Shown piece by piece: positions 8,403 through 16,728 of a DNA stretch of 64,000 nucleotides. A model generated the notes under the pieces. It saw only the letters and a list, made by a program, of their open reading frames with translations, did not search any database and was not told where the DNA came from. Source of the stretch: DATLNM01 sp035536775 (GTDB lineage Bacteria > Actinomycetota > CADDZG01 > WHSQ01). A program made the position numbers and the translations under genes. The DNA lies in contig DATLNM010000045.1 in assembly GCA_035536775.1 (NCBI GenBank), positions 1 to 64,000 of the forward strand, read 5' to 3'. Every line of letters begins with the position of its first letter. Positions within the stretch are counted from its first letter, which is position 1.

Positions 8403-9708
8403 CTATCAGCTCCCCTCTGATCCCATCGGCGCGGATCGCTTCGCCTCTGACGTCGACGATCGAGCCCAGCAGGCCGCGACCCTCGAACCACACCCTCACG
8501 TGATCACCGGTCTGGCCGGACGCGACCGATACCCCGTCGACCTCACGTTCTTCCTCTACGAGAACCTCGAGGGGCGCGAGGAGATGACGCTCCAGCCACT
8601 CGTGCCGGATCTCGTTGCCGAGGTCGATCAATGCCTTGGACCGTGCCTTCTTGACGTCGGGCGCGACCGACTCGGCCATCGCGGCGGCGGGCGTGTCCGG
8701 ACGCGCCGAATACCTGAACACGTGCAACTTGGTGAAGCGCAGTCGTTCTACAACGGCCATGGTCGCGGCGAAGTCATCGGCGGTCTCGCCGGGGAACCCG
8801 ACGATGATGTCCGTCGCCAGCGCCACATCTGGGATCGCAGCGGCCGCGGCCTCGACTGAGGCGACGTACTCCTCGATCCGGTAGGGCCGGTGCATCGCTT
8901 CGAGGATCGCGTCGCTTCCCGACTGCAGCGGAACGTGGAGGTACGGGCACATGCGCGGTTCCGAGGCGATGAACCCGACGACCTCTTCGGTCAGGTGGCG
9001 CGAGAGGATCGAGGACAGCCTCAATCTCAGGACACCCGGCAGGGCGAGCATGCGCTCGAACAACGACACGAGCCTCCGCTCGTCGCCGCCAGCGTCGTAC
9101 GTGTACTTACCGAGGTGGACCCCCGTCAGCACGAGCTCGCGCGCGCCCGCATCGAGGCGCGCCCGCGCCTCGGCGATGAGCGAGTCCTCGTCCATGCTGC
9201 GCAACGGCCCGCGCGTCGTCGGGATGATGCAGAACGTGCAGTGCTCGTCGCACCCGGTTTGCACCTTGAGATTGGCGCGCACCCTCACACCTGTTTCCGC
9301 CACGACGGGCGCCCGAGCGCTGCCCATCCCGATCGTCATGAGCGGCCGCGTGGGCGCGTACGTGCCGAGCGCCTCCGCGAACGCCTCCTTCTCGGTGTTG
9401 CCCAGGACGACGTCGACCCCTTCGATCGCGGCGACCTCGTCAGGGTCGGATACGGCGTAACAGCCGACGACCACGACCTTGGCACCAGGGTGCGACTTCA
9501 CGGCACGTCTGATGGCCATGCGGGACGCCTTGGTGGCTTCGCGCGTGACGGTGCACGTATTGATCACCACGATTTCGGGCGAGTCACCTCCCGGGGCGAC
9601 CGCGATACCTCGTGCGGCGAGATCGTCGGCCATCGAGTCGGACTCGGCCTGGTTGAGGCGACATCCGAGCGTGGTGAAGGTGACCCGGGGAGCGCTGGTC
9701 GCGGGCAT
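8395..9708 (-). CDS. mtaB: tRNA t6A37 methylthiotransferase MtaB
   Basis: A 437-residue radical-SAM enzyme converting t6A to ms2t6A at position 37 of ANN-decoding tRNAs. The N-terminal UPF0004 domain has cysteines 16, 52 and 83 for the auxiliary cluster (GCRLNQAES, NTCTVT, VVGCYA). The radical-SAM cluster motif is CDEHCTFC (Cys153, Cys157, Cys160), and a TRAM-like domain closes the protein. The frame runs nearly 200 codons further upstream but that part is antisense-like sequence over rsmE, so ATG at 9708 (MPATSAPRVTFTTLGC) is taken. It starts 11 bases after rsmE. Confidence 0.95.
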   Translation of the reverse strand: MPATSAPRVTFTTLGCRLNQAESDSMADDLAARGIAVAPGGDSPEIVVINTCTVTREATKASRMAIRRAVKSHPGAKVVVVGCYAVSDPDEVAAIEGVDVVLGNTEKEAFAEALGTYAPTRPLMTIGMGSARAPVVAETGVRVRANLKVQTGCDEHCTFCIIPTTRGPLRSMDEDSLIAEARARLDAGARELVLTGVHLGKYTYDAGGDERRLVSLFERMLALPGVLRLRLSSILSRHLTEEVVGFIASEPRMCPYLHVPLQSGSDAILEAMHRPYRIEEYVASVEAAAAAIPDVALATDIIVGFPGETADDFAATMAVVERLRFTKLHVFRYSARPDTPAAAMAESVAPDVKKARSKALIDLGNEIRHEWLERHLLAPLEVLVEEEREVDGVSVASGQTGDHVRVWFEGRGLLGSIVDVRGEAIRADGIRGELIGG

Positions 9709-9719
9709 GTCGGGCGAAC

Positions 9720-10367
9720 CTATCCGATGAGCCCGTAATGGAACGACACCGCGGATGCAGTGACGAGCGCGGCGTTCTCGGTCCTCAGGACAGCGTCGCC
9801 GAGCGACACCGCGGCGGCGCCCGCGGCAACCAACTCGTCTGCCTCGTCGGACGAGAACCCGCCTTCGGGGCCCACGATGATGTCGATCGAGCCCGGCGCG
9901 TCCGGCAGCGCGGCCCGCAAAGGCGCCGACGCCCCTTCCCACAGCAGCAGCGCGGACTCCGATGCGGAGGTCGCCTCGACCAGCGCGCTCCAGGTCCAAC
10001 CGGCCTCGAGCCTCATCAGGTGCGGTCGGCGTGACTGCTTCGCGGCCGCACGCGCGATGCCGCCCCATCGGTCCATCAGCTTGTCGGTCTTGTCTCTGTC
10101 CCAACGGGCGACCGTGCGTGTCGACGTGAAGCAGCTGAACCGGGCGACGCCGAGCTCGGCGAGGCGTTCGACGACGTCGTCGAGCTTGTGTCCTTTGGCG
10201 GCGGCCTGGAAGACGCCGAGACGCGGAGTCGGAGCCGCCTTCTCGACGACCTCTCCGATGCGCGCGATCACCCTCTCGCCGTCGACCTCGACCGTGCACG
10301 CCGCGGCGCGTCCCTCACCGTCGGTGACAGTGATCGACTCACCCGCAGCGATGCGCATGACCTTCAC
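9720..10367 (-). CDS. rsmE: 16S rRNA (uracil-1498-N3)-methyltransferase RsmE
   Basis: A SPOUT (trefoil-knot) methyltransferase that methylates U1498 of 16S rRNA. The SAM-binding knot motifs IIVGPEGGFS and LGDAVLRTENAAL are intact. GTG at 10367 is the first canonical start (215 residues), but it cuts off conserved N-terminal PUA sequence: upstream, in frame, the codons read RWFYAPFDAWLPDV and then AREAHHAVKVMR, matching the HHxVxVxR block of the family, up to ATA at 10460, which overlaps the dnaJ stop as ATAG. No ATG, GTG or TTG exists in that stretch. The true protein is therefore probably about 246 residues with an unusual start; see findings. Confidence 0.9.
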   Translation of the reverse strand: MKVMRIAAGESITVTDGEGRAAACTVEVDGERVIARIGEVVEKAAPTPRLGVFQAAAKGHKLDDVVERLAELGVARFSCFTSTRTVARWDRDKTDKLMDRWGGIARAAAKQSRRPHLMRLEAGWTWSALVEATSASESALLLWEGASAPLRAALPDAPGSIDIIVGPEGGFSSDEADELVAAGAAAVSLGDAVLRTENAALVTASAVSFHYGLIG

Positions 10368-10456
10368 CGCGTGATGCGCCTCGCGCGCGGGCAGAAGGAT
10401 GACGTCGGGCAGCCAGGCATCGAAGGGTGCGTAGAACCAGCGGGATGGGAGGCGTC

Positions 10457-11542
10457 CTATTGGAACGCTTCCTTGATCTTGTCGAAGAACCCGCCTTTGT
10501 GCTCGCCGACGCTCTCGCCGCGCAGGTCCGCTAATCGCTTGAGGAGCGACTCCTCTTCCGGACTGAGCTCCGTGGGCGTCCTCACCTTCAGAAGCGCGAC
10601 GAGCTCGCCGCGGCCGCGCCCACTGAGCCGCGGCATCCCGCGGGCCTTGAGGTGACGGATGTCGCCCGGCTGCGTCCCCGGCGAGATCTCGATCTCCTCC
10701 GGTCCTTCGAGCGTCGGGACCTCGATGGTCCCACCGAGCGCTGCAACCGTGAACGGCACTTCGACCTCACAGCCGAGATCCGCACCCACTCGCCGCCACA
10801 CCGGATGCTCCTCGACGCCGATCGCGACATAGAGATCGCCGCGTCCCGCGCCGCGCGTGCCGGCTTCGCCCCGCCCCGTGACGCGCAATTGCGCGCCATC
10901 CTCGATGCCGGGGGGGATCTGCACCGTTAGGGCTTCCTCGACACGAACACGTCCCCGTCCCACACAGGTTTTGCACGGGTCGGCGATCTCCTGGCCGCGT
11001 CCCCCACAGCGCGCGCACGGAGTTGCCGTGACCATGTCCCCCAGCATCGTGCGACGAACCTGGCGCAGCTCGCCCGTACCGCCGCAATCGGAACATCGGC
11101 TCGGGAACGTTCCGGGCGCGGCCCCCGAACCCGAGCATTCGGAGCACTCGCCGAGCAACGTCAGCTCGACCTCACGTTCGACGCCTTCGGCGGCTTCCTC
11201 GAGCGTGATCGAAACCTCGGCGAGAACATCCGCGCCGCGCGCGGGTCCGCGCGCGGTCCGTCCGCCCATGCCGCCGAAGAAGGTCGCGAACAGGTCTGAG
11301 ATCCCACCGATATCGCCGAAGCCCGGCGTCGCCTTGTCGTCGCCATACATGTCGTAGCGGCGCCTTTTCTCGGGATCCGACAACACCTCGTAGGCATGCG
11401 TGATGGACTTGAAGCGTTCGACCGCCTCGGGGTCAGGGTTCGTGTCGGGATGGAGCTCGCGCGCGAGCTTGCGGTAAGCGCGCTTCAGCTCATCGGGGGG
11501 CGCATCAGGAGAGACGCCGAGCGTCGCGTAGTGATCGGCCAT
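10457..11542 (-). CDS. dnaJ: Chaperone DnaJ (Hsp40)
   Basis: A 361-residue type I Hsp40. The J domain (1-65) has the His31-Pro32-Asp33 motif that stimulates DnaK. A glycine-rich part follows, then four zinc-binding CxxCxGxG-type repeats (CSECSGSG, CSDCGGTG, CARCGGRG, CKTCVGRG) and the substrate-binding C-terminal domain. ATG at 11542 starts MADHYATLGV, the usual N-terminus; upstream frame is within hrcA. It begins five bases after hrcA, forming the hrcA-dnaJ pair typical of actinobacterial dnaJ2, with no dnaK or grpE nearby. Expected to be under HrcA/CIRCE control. Confidence 0.97.
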   Translation of the reverse strand: MADHYATLGVSPDAPPDELKRAYRKLARELHPDTNPDPEAVERFKSITHAYEVLSDPEKRRRYDMYGDDKATPGFGDIGGISDLFATFFGGMGGRTARGPARGADVLAEVSITLEEAAEGVEREVELTLLGECSECSGSGAAPGTFPSRCSDCGGTGELRQVRRTMLGDMVTATPCARCGGRGQEIADPCKTCVGRGRVRVEEALTVQIPPGIEDGAQLRVTGRGEAGTRGAGRGDLYVAIGVEEHPVWRRVGADLGCEVEVPFTVAALGGTIEVPTLEGPEEIEISPGTQPGDIRHLKARGMPRLSGRGRGELVALLKVRTPTELSPEEESLLKRLADLRGESVGEHKGGFFDKIKEAFQ

Positions 11543-11547
11543 GCGAA

Positions 11548-12603
11548 CTACTGCGCGAGCCGGCCGAGCATGTGGCCGAGTTGTGCGGAGACCTCGTAGA
11601 CCGCAGCGATCGTCCGGCGGTAGTCCATCCTCGTCGGCCCGACGATGCCGAGTGACCCGACCGTGCTGCCCTCGATCGCGTACGGAGCGGTGATGACGGT
11701 GCAAGAGCGCATCTCTTCGGCGCGGTTCTCACTGCCGATCTTCACTGACACGCTCGTGCTGCTCAACGCTTCGGCCAGAACCTCGAGCAGGAGCCGGCGG
11801 TGCTCAAGAGCGCCGATGACCTGGCGCACCGTCTCGAGGTCCGAGAACTTCTGCTCGTCGACCATGTTCGAGGTCCCCTCGAGGAAGACGCGCTCGCCTT
11901 CGCGTTCGGCGACGCCTTGACGCAGCACGCTGAGGACCTCGCCGCCGAGGGACTTGAGGGTCGACGGCAGCTCCTCGAGGCGCTTCGCCACGATAACCGG
12001 GGCATCCTCTAGCGCCTCGCCTGTGAGCATCTCGTTCAGCAAGCGACTCAGGGTCCCGAGGTCGTCTTCGCTCGCGTCGTCATCGAGGACCAAGACGTGG
12101 TCTTCGACGCGTCCCGTGTCGGTAACGACGATGAGCATGGCGCGGTGAGGAGCCAGGCCGATGACCTCGACGTGACGGATCGTGCTGCGATCGAGCGCAG
12201 GTGTGAACACCACCGCTGCGTGGTGCGTGAGGCTCGACAACAGCGACGCGGTCTGGCGCAGCGCATCCTCGAGGGCCCAGCGCGGCTCGATGTAGAACTG
12301 CTCGACGCGCTGGGCATCCGAACGCGACAGCTTCACGTCACCGCCCCACTCGTCGACGACGTAGCGATAGCCGGCGTCGGTCGGGACACGGCCGGCGGAC
12401 GTGTGCGGATGTGAGATATAGCCGGCGTCCTCGAGAGCCGCCATGTCGTTGCGGACGGTCGCCGGCGAGACCCCCAGCTTGTAACGCTCGACGAGGGTCT
12501 TGGAGCCCGCGGGCTCTCCCGTTCGAACGTAGTGCGAGACGACCGCGCGCAACACTGCTGCCCTGCGGTCGTTAACGAGCTCTTCGTCCTTCTCGGGGGT
12601 CAT
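11548..12603 (-). CDS. hrcA: Heat-inducible transcription repressor HrcA
   Basis: A 351-residue repressor of heat-shock genes that binds CIRCE. The N-terminal winged helix (about 10-80) includes the recognition part GVSPATVRNDMAALEDAGYISHPHTSAG region, of which SPATVRNDM is the hallmark; a GAF-like dimerisation domain follows. The perfect CIRCE operator lies just upstream (12622-12648), so the gene is autoregulated. A TACCAT hexamer six bases before the ATG suggests a leaderless message. It leads the operon hrcA-dnaJ-rsmE-mtaB-HIT. Confidence 0.97.
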   Translation of the reverse strand: MTPEKDEELVNDRRAAVLRAVVSHYVRTGEPAGSKTLVERYKLGVSPATVRNDMAALEDAGYISHPHTSAGRVPTDAGYRYVVDEWGGDVKLSRSDAQRVEQFYIEPRWALEDALRQTASLLSSLTHHAAVVFTPALDRSTIRHVEVIGLAPHRAMLIVVTDTGRVEDHVLVLDDDASEDDLGTLSRLLNEMLTGEALEDAPVIVAKRLEELPSTLKSLGGEVLSVLRQGVAEREGERVFLEGTSNMVDEQKFSDLETVRQVIGALEHRRLLLEVLAEALSSTSVSVKIGSENRAEEMRSCTVITAPYAIEGSTVGSLGIVGPTRMDYRRTIAAVYEVSAQLGHMLGRLAQ

Positions 12604-12609
12604 CCGGTG

Positions 12610-12615
12610 ATGGTA
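12610..12615 (-). promoter_or_regulatory. -10 element of hrcA, leaderless
   Basis: TACCAT on the minus strand is followed by CACCGG and then the hrcA ATG. The CIRCE operator sits immediately upstream and would cover the -35 region, so HrcA binding should block RNA polymerase. Confidence 0.6.
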
Positions 12616-12621
12616 CCCCAG

Positions 12622-12648
12622 TTAGCACTCTGCCTAGCGGAGTGCTAA
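12622..12648. promoter_or_regulatory. CIRCE operator
   Basis: Exact consensus TTAGCACTC, nine-base spacer, GAGTGCTAA. This is the HrcA-binding heat-shock operator. It lies 19 bases before the hrcA start codon. Confidence 0.98.
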
Positions 12649-12665
12649 AGGTCGGAGGGACGCGG

Positions 12666-12962
12666 CTACTCGAGGATGCCGTCGATCGAAACGTCATGGT
12701 CTCGGCTGCCGCAGACGGGACAACGGGGCAACAGGCCGGTCGCGAGTTCGGTGGCGCAGAGCGGACAGAGGCCCCTTATCTGGACGAGCGTCTGGCCCTG
12801 CGGTTCATAGCCATGAATCGAGAGGAGTGTCCCCGTTCGGGATTCCACATGAACGACATGGTCGTTGGCGCACCTGAACTCCTCCGCTTCCGCAGACGAG
12901 CCCCAGCGCGAGGTAAAAGTAAGGTCGCAATCATTACAGGTGAGGTTGCCCAGATACGCCAT
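12666..12962 (-). CDS. Small zinc-ribbon-like hypothetical protein
   Basis: A 98-residue protein not assigned to a named family. Cysteines occur as CNDC near residue 10, a lone Cys near residue 30, then CPLC and CPVC pairs near the C-terminus, so it looks like a double zinc-ribbon. The middle segment GYEPQGQTLVQIRGLCPLC separates the two halves. ATG at 12962 is preferred over the TTG one codon upstream. It lies 18 bases from the CIRCE element and 22 bases from the HD-GYP gene, transcribed from the latter's direction. Possible roles are nucleic-acid or protein binding; nothing decides. Confidence 0.75.
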   Translation of the reverse strand: MAYLGNLTCNDCDLTFTSRWGSSAEAEEFRCANDHVVHVESRTGTLLSIHGYEPQGQTLVQIRGLCPLCATELATGLLPRCPVCGSRDHDVSIDGILE

Positions 12963-12984
12963 CAATTAACTCGCGAAATCACGT

Positions 12985-14127
12985 TTAGGTGGCGAATCTG
13001 ACGAAACGGCGCTCGAGCTCGGAGTCCCCGGCACTCGATAGAACCTGCACTAACAGCGCCGCACAGATGGGGTCGAATTGCTTATTGGCGTGGGCCAACA
13101 GCTCTTTGCACGCAGCCTCCGGCGCCATCCCCGCGCGGTACGGGCGGTCGGTCGTCATAGCGTCGTACGCATCGCACACCGCAACGATCCGAGCGCCGAG
13201 AGGGATCTTTTCTCCGGATAGGCCGTCGGGGTAGCCGCTGCCGTCCCACGCTTCGTGGTGGTGGCGGATGACTGGTAACGCCGGAACCAAGAACTCGATG
13301 TTCTTGAGCATCCGGACACCGACCTCGGGATGCGTGCGCATGACTTCCCACTCTGCGTCGTCGAGGGGCCCGGGCTTGAGCAGGATCGCATCGGGGATCC
13401 CTATCTTGCCCACGTCGTGAAGGATCGCTCCCAGACGGATCGCGCGCAGCTCTTGGGGGGGCACCTTCATCGCGAGAGCGAGGGCAGATGACATCTCACG
13501 TATGCGTCCTGTGTGAGCTTGCGTGTAAGGATCCTTGACCTCGAGTGCCGACGCTAGCGCCTCGAGCGTGACGGTGTACTGGCGTTCGAGCTGGCTGGTG
13601 AGCTCGATCTTGGAATACGCCGTTCCTGCAAACGCGGTCAGAACCTCGATCTCACTGACGTCGTCCGAACGGAAAGGTTGGTCGACCACCCGGAACGCTT
13701 CGATGGTTCCGACGATCTTCCCGTTGATGGAAAGCGGAGTGATCAGTACGTGAGCGAACGCCATCTTCTCGAGGACGTAACGGTCCTCCGGGGGAGAATC
13801 TGCGATCGAGATCTCGACCGCTTTACCCGTCGCCATGACGCGCTTGTTGACGGGGCTGTCCTCGAGGCGGCGCTCCTCGGCGATCGAATGCAAGCGCGCC
13901 GGCGGCACCACAGATGCACCGATGTCGCGAAGCACCTGGCCGTCGCCCTCCACGATCGAGACCAGACATGCGTCAGCGCGGATCGCCGCCACGATCGAGC
14001 GAGCGAGACCTGCAAAGAGGGAGGGGATGTCCTCGGAGTCCTGGATGGGCTGGAGATCGAGGACGAGATCGGCCATCCGGCGCTCTACCCGCGCGGCGTC
14101 GACCTCGCTACGCGTCGGATCGACCAT
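12985..14127 (-). CDS. GAF and HD-GYP domain protein (putative c-di-GMP phosphodiesterase)
   Basis: A 380-residue soluble protein. A GAF sensor domain spans about 35-175; the HD-GYP domain follows (about 185-365) with the metal-binding His237-Asp238 in LHDVGKIG, the HHE at 290-292 and the GYP at 298-300 within HEAWDGSGYP. All residues expected for an active cyclic-di-GMP phosphodiesterase are present. A purine-rich AAAAGGA lies before the ATG. It probably shares a transcript with the small zinc-ribbon gene. The GGDEF gene at the window end could supply the opposing activity. Confidence 0.92.
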   Translation of the reverse strand: MVDPTRSEVDAARVERRMADLVLDLQPIQDSEDIPSLFAGLARSIVAAIRADACLVSIVEGDGQVLRDIGASVVPPARLHSIAEERRLEDSPVNKRVMATGKAVEISIADSPPEDRYVLEKMAFAHVLITPLSINGKIVGTIEAFRVVDQPFRSDDVSEIEVLTAFAGTAYSKIELTSQLERQYTVTLEALASALEVKDPYTQAHTGRIREMSSALALAMKVPPQELRAIRLGAILHDVGKIGIPDAILLKPGPLDDAEWEVMRTHPEVGVRMLKNIEFLVPALPVIRHHHEAWDGSGYPDGLSGEKIPLGARIVAVCDAYDAMTTDRPYRAGMAPEAACKELLAHANKQFDPICAALLVQVLSSAGDSELERRFVRFAT

Positions 14128-14158
14128 AGAGGGGTTCCTTTTCTTGTTGTTCCCGCCC

Positions 14159-15484
14159 TCACAAGAGACGGCAGAAGACTTCGTTGGCGACGAACGTCGC
14201 CGACTCGGTCAGTCGCATCTGCCTTCCAGAACACACTAACAACCCCCGTTGCTCCATCTGTCCACGTTGGATGTCCGTTTCGTCCAGATATCGGCCACCG
14301 AAACGGCGACGGAACCCATCCAGATCGATCCCCGACGTGAGTCGCAGTCCAAGTGTCATCGCGTCGGCGGCGCGAGCGCGTTCGTCGAGCTCCTCACGAC
14401 CCGCGATCGTCGAGGTATCCGCGGCGGACAGGTCGACGAAGTCGCGAGGCAGACGAGTGCGCCACCACCTCGTGCCGTCGAGGTGACCGTGAGCCCCTGC
14501 ACCGAATGCGAGATAGTCGCCCGCCGACCAATAGAGGACGTTGTGCGCCGACGCTCGTCCTCGGCGCGCCCAATTCGAGATCTCGTAGCGCTCGAACCCC
14601 GCGGCCCCGAGCACTTCTTCCGCGATCGCAAAACGCTCTGCCTGAACATCGGGATCGACGTCGGCGGTGCGGCCGCTAGCGACCGCGCGCGCCAGGGGCG
14701 TTCCTTCCTCGACCGTGAGCGCGTACGCAGAGATGTGGTCGGTCTCAGCATCGATGATCCCAGTGAGCGATCGCCGCCAGCCCTCTGCGGTTTCCGCGGG
14801 GCTCCCGTAGATGAGGTCCGCGTTGATGTCGGGCACCCCGGCTGCGCGCGCCGCGGAGATCGCGGCGAGGGCGACGCCCGCGGAATGGGCGCGATCCAAC
14901 GCGGCGAGCACCGGCGAGGCAAGTGACTGCACGCCGATCGACACGCGGTTGAAGCCCTCCTCGAGCAGAGCCGTGAAGTAGGACTCGTCGACGGTCTCGG
15001 GGTTGGCCTCGACGGTGATCTCGGCACCGTTCTCGATACCGACGAGATCGCCGATCGCTCGGAGGATCACACCGAGGGCCGATGCCGGCAGCAGCGTCGG
15101 GGTCCCTCCCCCGATGAACACAGACGTCACCGCGCGCCCGCCCAACCCGGCGGCGAGATCGGGCTCCCGCCGCCTCCAGCCCGAGATCTCCGCGAGGAGC
15201 GCATCGACGTACGGAGCGTGGAGCGCGTCGAGCCCCTCGTAGGTGTTGAAATCGCAGTACGCGCACCGATGCCGGCAGAACGGGATGTGGACGTAGACCC
15301 CCAACCCCGGATGCTCCTGCCAGTCCCCACTACGTCTGTTCCCTTCGGGCAACCCACCTAGCAGGTGGTTGCCCTGCGACGGCAGCCCGGGGGCTGCCTC
15401 TGCGGCGCGATCGTCGAGACGATCGCTAGCCGGGAGGAACGCGGCGGTCGCGGCAGAACCTCTCATCGATCCCTGGGCGGCCAT
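14159..15484 (-). CDS. hemW: Radical-SAM heme chaperone HemW
   Basis: A 441-residue HemW-type protein (formerly annotated as oxygen-independent coproporphyrinogen oxidase). The cluster motif is CRHRCAYCDF (Cys70, Cys74, Cys77), lacking the extra Cys of true HemN, and the C-terminal HemN domain is present. The first 60 residues before GVYVHIPFC are a low-complexity extension; ATG at 15466 (residue 7) is an equally possible start. Only 17 bases separate the assigned start from the divergent secreted-protein gene, so the promoter of one gene must lie within the other's coding region. In relatives it follows lepA directly; here two unrelated genes intervene. Confidence 0.92.
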   Translation of the reverse strand: MAAQGSMRGSAATAAFLPASDRLDDRAAEAAPGLPSQGNHLLGGLPEGNRRSGDWQEHPGLGVYVHIPFCRHRCAYCDFNTYEGLDALHAPYVDALLAEISGWRRREPDLAAGLGGRAVTSVFIGGGTPTLLPASALGVILRAIGDLVGIENGAEITVEANPETVDESYFTALLEEGFNRVSIGVQSLASPVLAALDRAHSAGVALAAISAARAAGVPDINADLIYGSPAETAEGWRRSLTGIIDAETDHISAYALTVEEGTPLARAVASGRTADVDPDVQAERFAIAEEVLGAAGFERYEISNWARRGRASAHNVLYWSAGDYLAFGAGAHGHLDGTRWWRTRLPRDFVDLSAADTSTIAGREELDERARAADAMTLGLRLTSGIDLDGFRRRFGGRYLDETDIQRGQMEQRGLLVCSGRQMRLTESATFVANEVFCRLL

Positions 15485-15501
15485 AAGAAGGAGCTTGACA
15501 G

Positions 15502-16713
15502 ATGCGCATCTGGATCTCGGTCACGACGCTGGTTCTCGCAGTCGCGCTCGGGGTCTCCCCCGCTGCCGCCCGGCCCATGGACGCCGACGACCGCTCAGAG
15601 AACATCCACCTCCTTGGGAACGCCGAGCTGGTCGGCGCGACCGACGTACAGGTGACCAAGGACGGCTACGCGGTCGTAGCGGTCAACGGGAGCAGCGAGT
15701 CCGCGGGGCTGTGGGTCGTCGATGCACGGGACCCATCGGATCCCCAGCCGGTCGGGCATCTGCCGTGCGCGGGGTCCGGGTACGACCTCGGTCTCTACCG
15801 GAACATCGCCGTGATGAGCATCGACTCGGCGAGCGGGAACTCGAGCGCTGAGGACGTCGGCTGCAACCTCGACGGCTCCGTTGGCAAAGAGGGCATCCGT
15901 CTCGTCGATATCTCCGATCGACGCGCACCCCGCGAAGTGGGATTCGTCGAAACGCAGTGCGGTTCACACACCAACATCACCTTCGCCCGCAAGGGCCGCG
16001 TTCTGGTGTACGTCCAGTCGTATCCGGCGTCGACGAGCGGCGCATGTCCGAGCGCGCACGGGATCATCTCGGTCGTCGACATCACCGACCCATCGGCCGC
16101 CGAGATCGTGTCGACGCCGAGCGTCACACCCGCGGTCGGCTGCCATGACGGGACGGTTCGAGCGAACCTCGCATTCATGGCGTGCCTCACCGAGGGACAG
16201 ATCTGGGACGTCTCCGACCCGGTCAACCCGGTGGTGACGACTCACATCCGCGACGTTCCCGACGCGATCTGGCACTCCAGCGCGATGTCTAACGATGGCG
16301 ACACCGCGATCTTCGGGTTCGAGTCCTTCGGGCCGGGCAACCTGTCGTGTCTCGGCGCCGGGGGCACCGGAGGACTGGGAGGAGCATTGTGGTTCTACGA
16401 CGTCTCTGATCCGGCCGCGCCGGTCCAACTCGGCCACTTCGCACCGCCGCGCATGATCGAGGGGCTCTGCACCTCGCACAACTTCTCGGTCGTCCCGAAG
16501 CACGACGTTCTAGTCACCGCCTGGTACGCGGGCGGCGTCATGGCGGTCGACTTCACCGACCCGACCGCGCCCACAGAGTTCGCCCACTACCTTTCCGAGA
16601 CCGGGACCAGCACGTGGGACGCCAACTGGCAACGGGGCTACGCGTTCGTCGGGGATGGGACTAGGGGCCTCGACATCTACAAGATCGACGGGTTGTCGCC
16701 CGAGTTCCCCTAG
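15502..16713 (+). CDS. Secreted LVIVD-repeat beta-propeller protein
   Basis: A 403-residue exported protein: signal peptide (1-24, cleavage after AAA near residue 23) and then a repeated pattern of LVDISDRRAP, VVDITDPSA, IWDVSDPVNP, FYDVSDPAAP and VDFTDPTAP, the LVIVD motif of bacterial beta-propellers. Function of such proteins is mostly unknown; surface binding or scaffolding is possible. Six or more cysteines suggest disulfides. AAGGAG lies nine bases before the ATG. It is the only plus-strand gene between hemW and lepA and ends 15 bases from the convergent monooxygenase. Confidence 0.88.
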   Translation: MRIWISVTTLVLAVALGVSPAAARPMDADDRSENIHLLGNAELVGATDVQVTKDGYAVVAVNGSSESAGLWVVDARDPSDPQPVGHLPCAGSGYDLGLYRNIAVMSIDSASGNSSAEDVGCNLDGSVGKEGIRLVDISDRRAPREVGFVETQCGSHTNITFARKGRVLVYVQSYPASTSGACPSAHGIISVVDITDPSAAEIVSTPSVTPAVGCHDGTVRANLAFMACLTEGQIWDVSDPVNPVVTTHIRDVPDAIWHSSAMSNDGDTAIFGFESFGPGNLSCLGAGGTGGLGGALWFYDVSDPAAPVQLGHFAPPRMIEGLCTSHNFSVVPKHDVLVTAWYAGGVMAVDFTDPTAPTEFAHYLSETGTSTWDANWQRGYAFVGDGTRGLDIYKIDGLSPEFP

Positions 16714-16728
16714 CCCTTAACGAACGAG

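Noticed and set aside
9709..10299. N-terminal extension of mtaB into rsmE
   Set aside because: The upstream frame is Arg-rich and unlike any family; MtaB homologs begin near MPATSAPRVTFTTLG.
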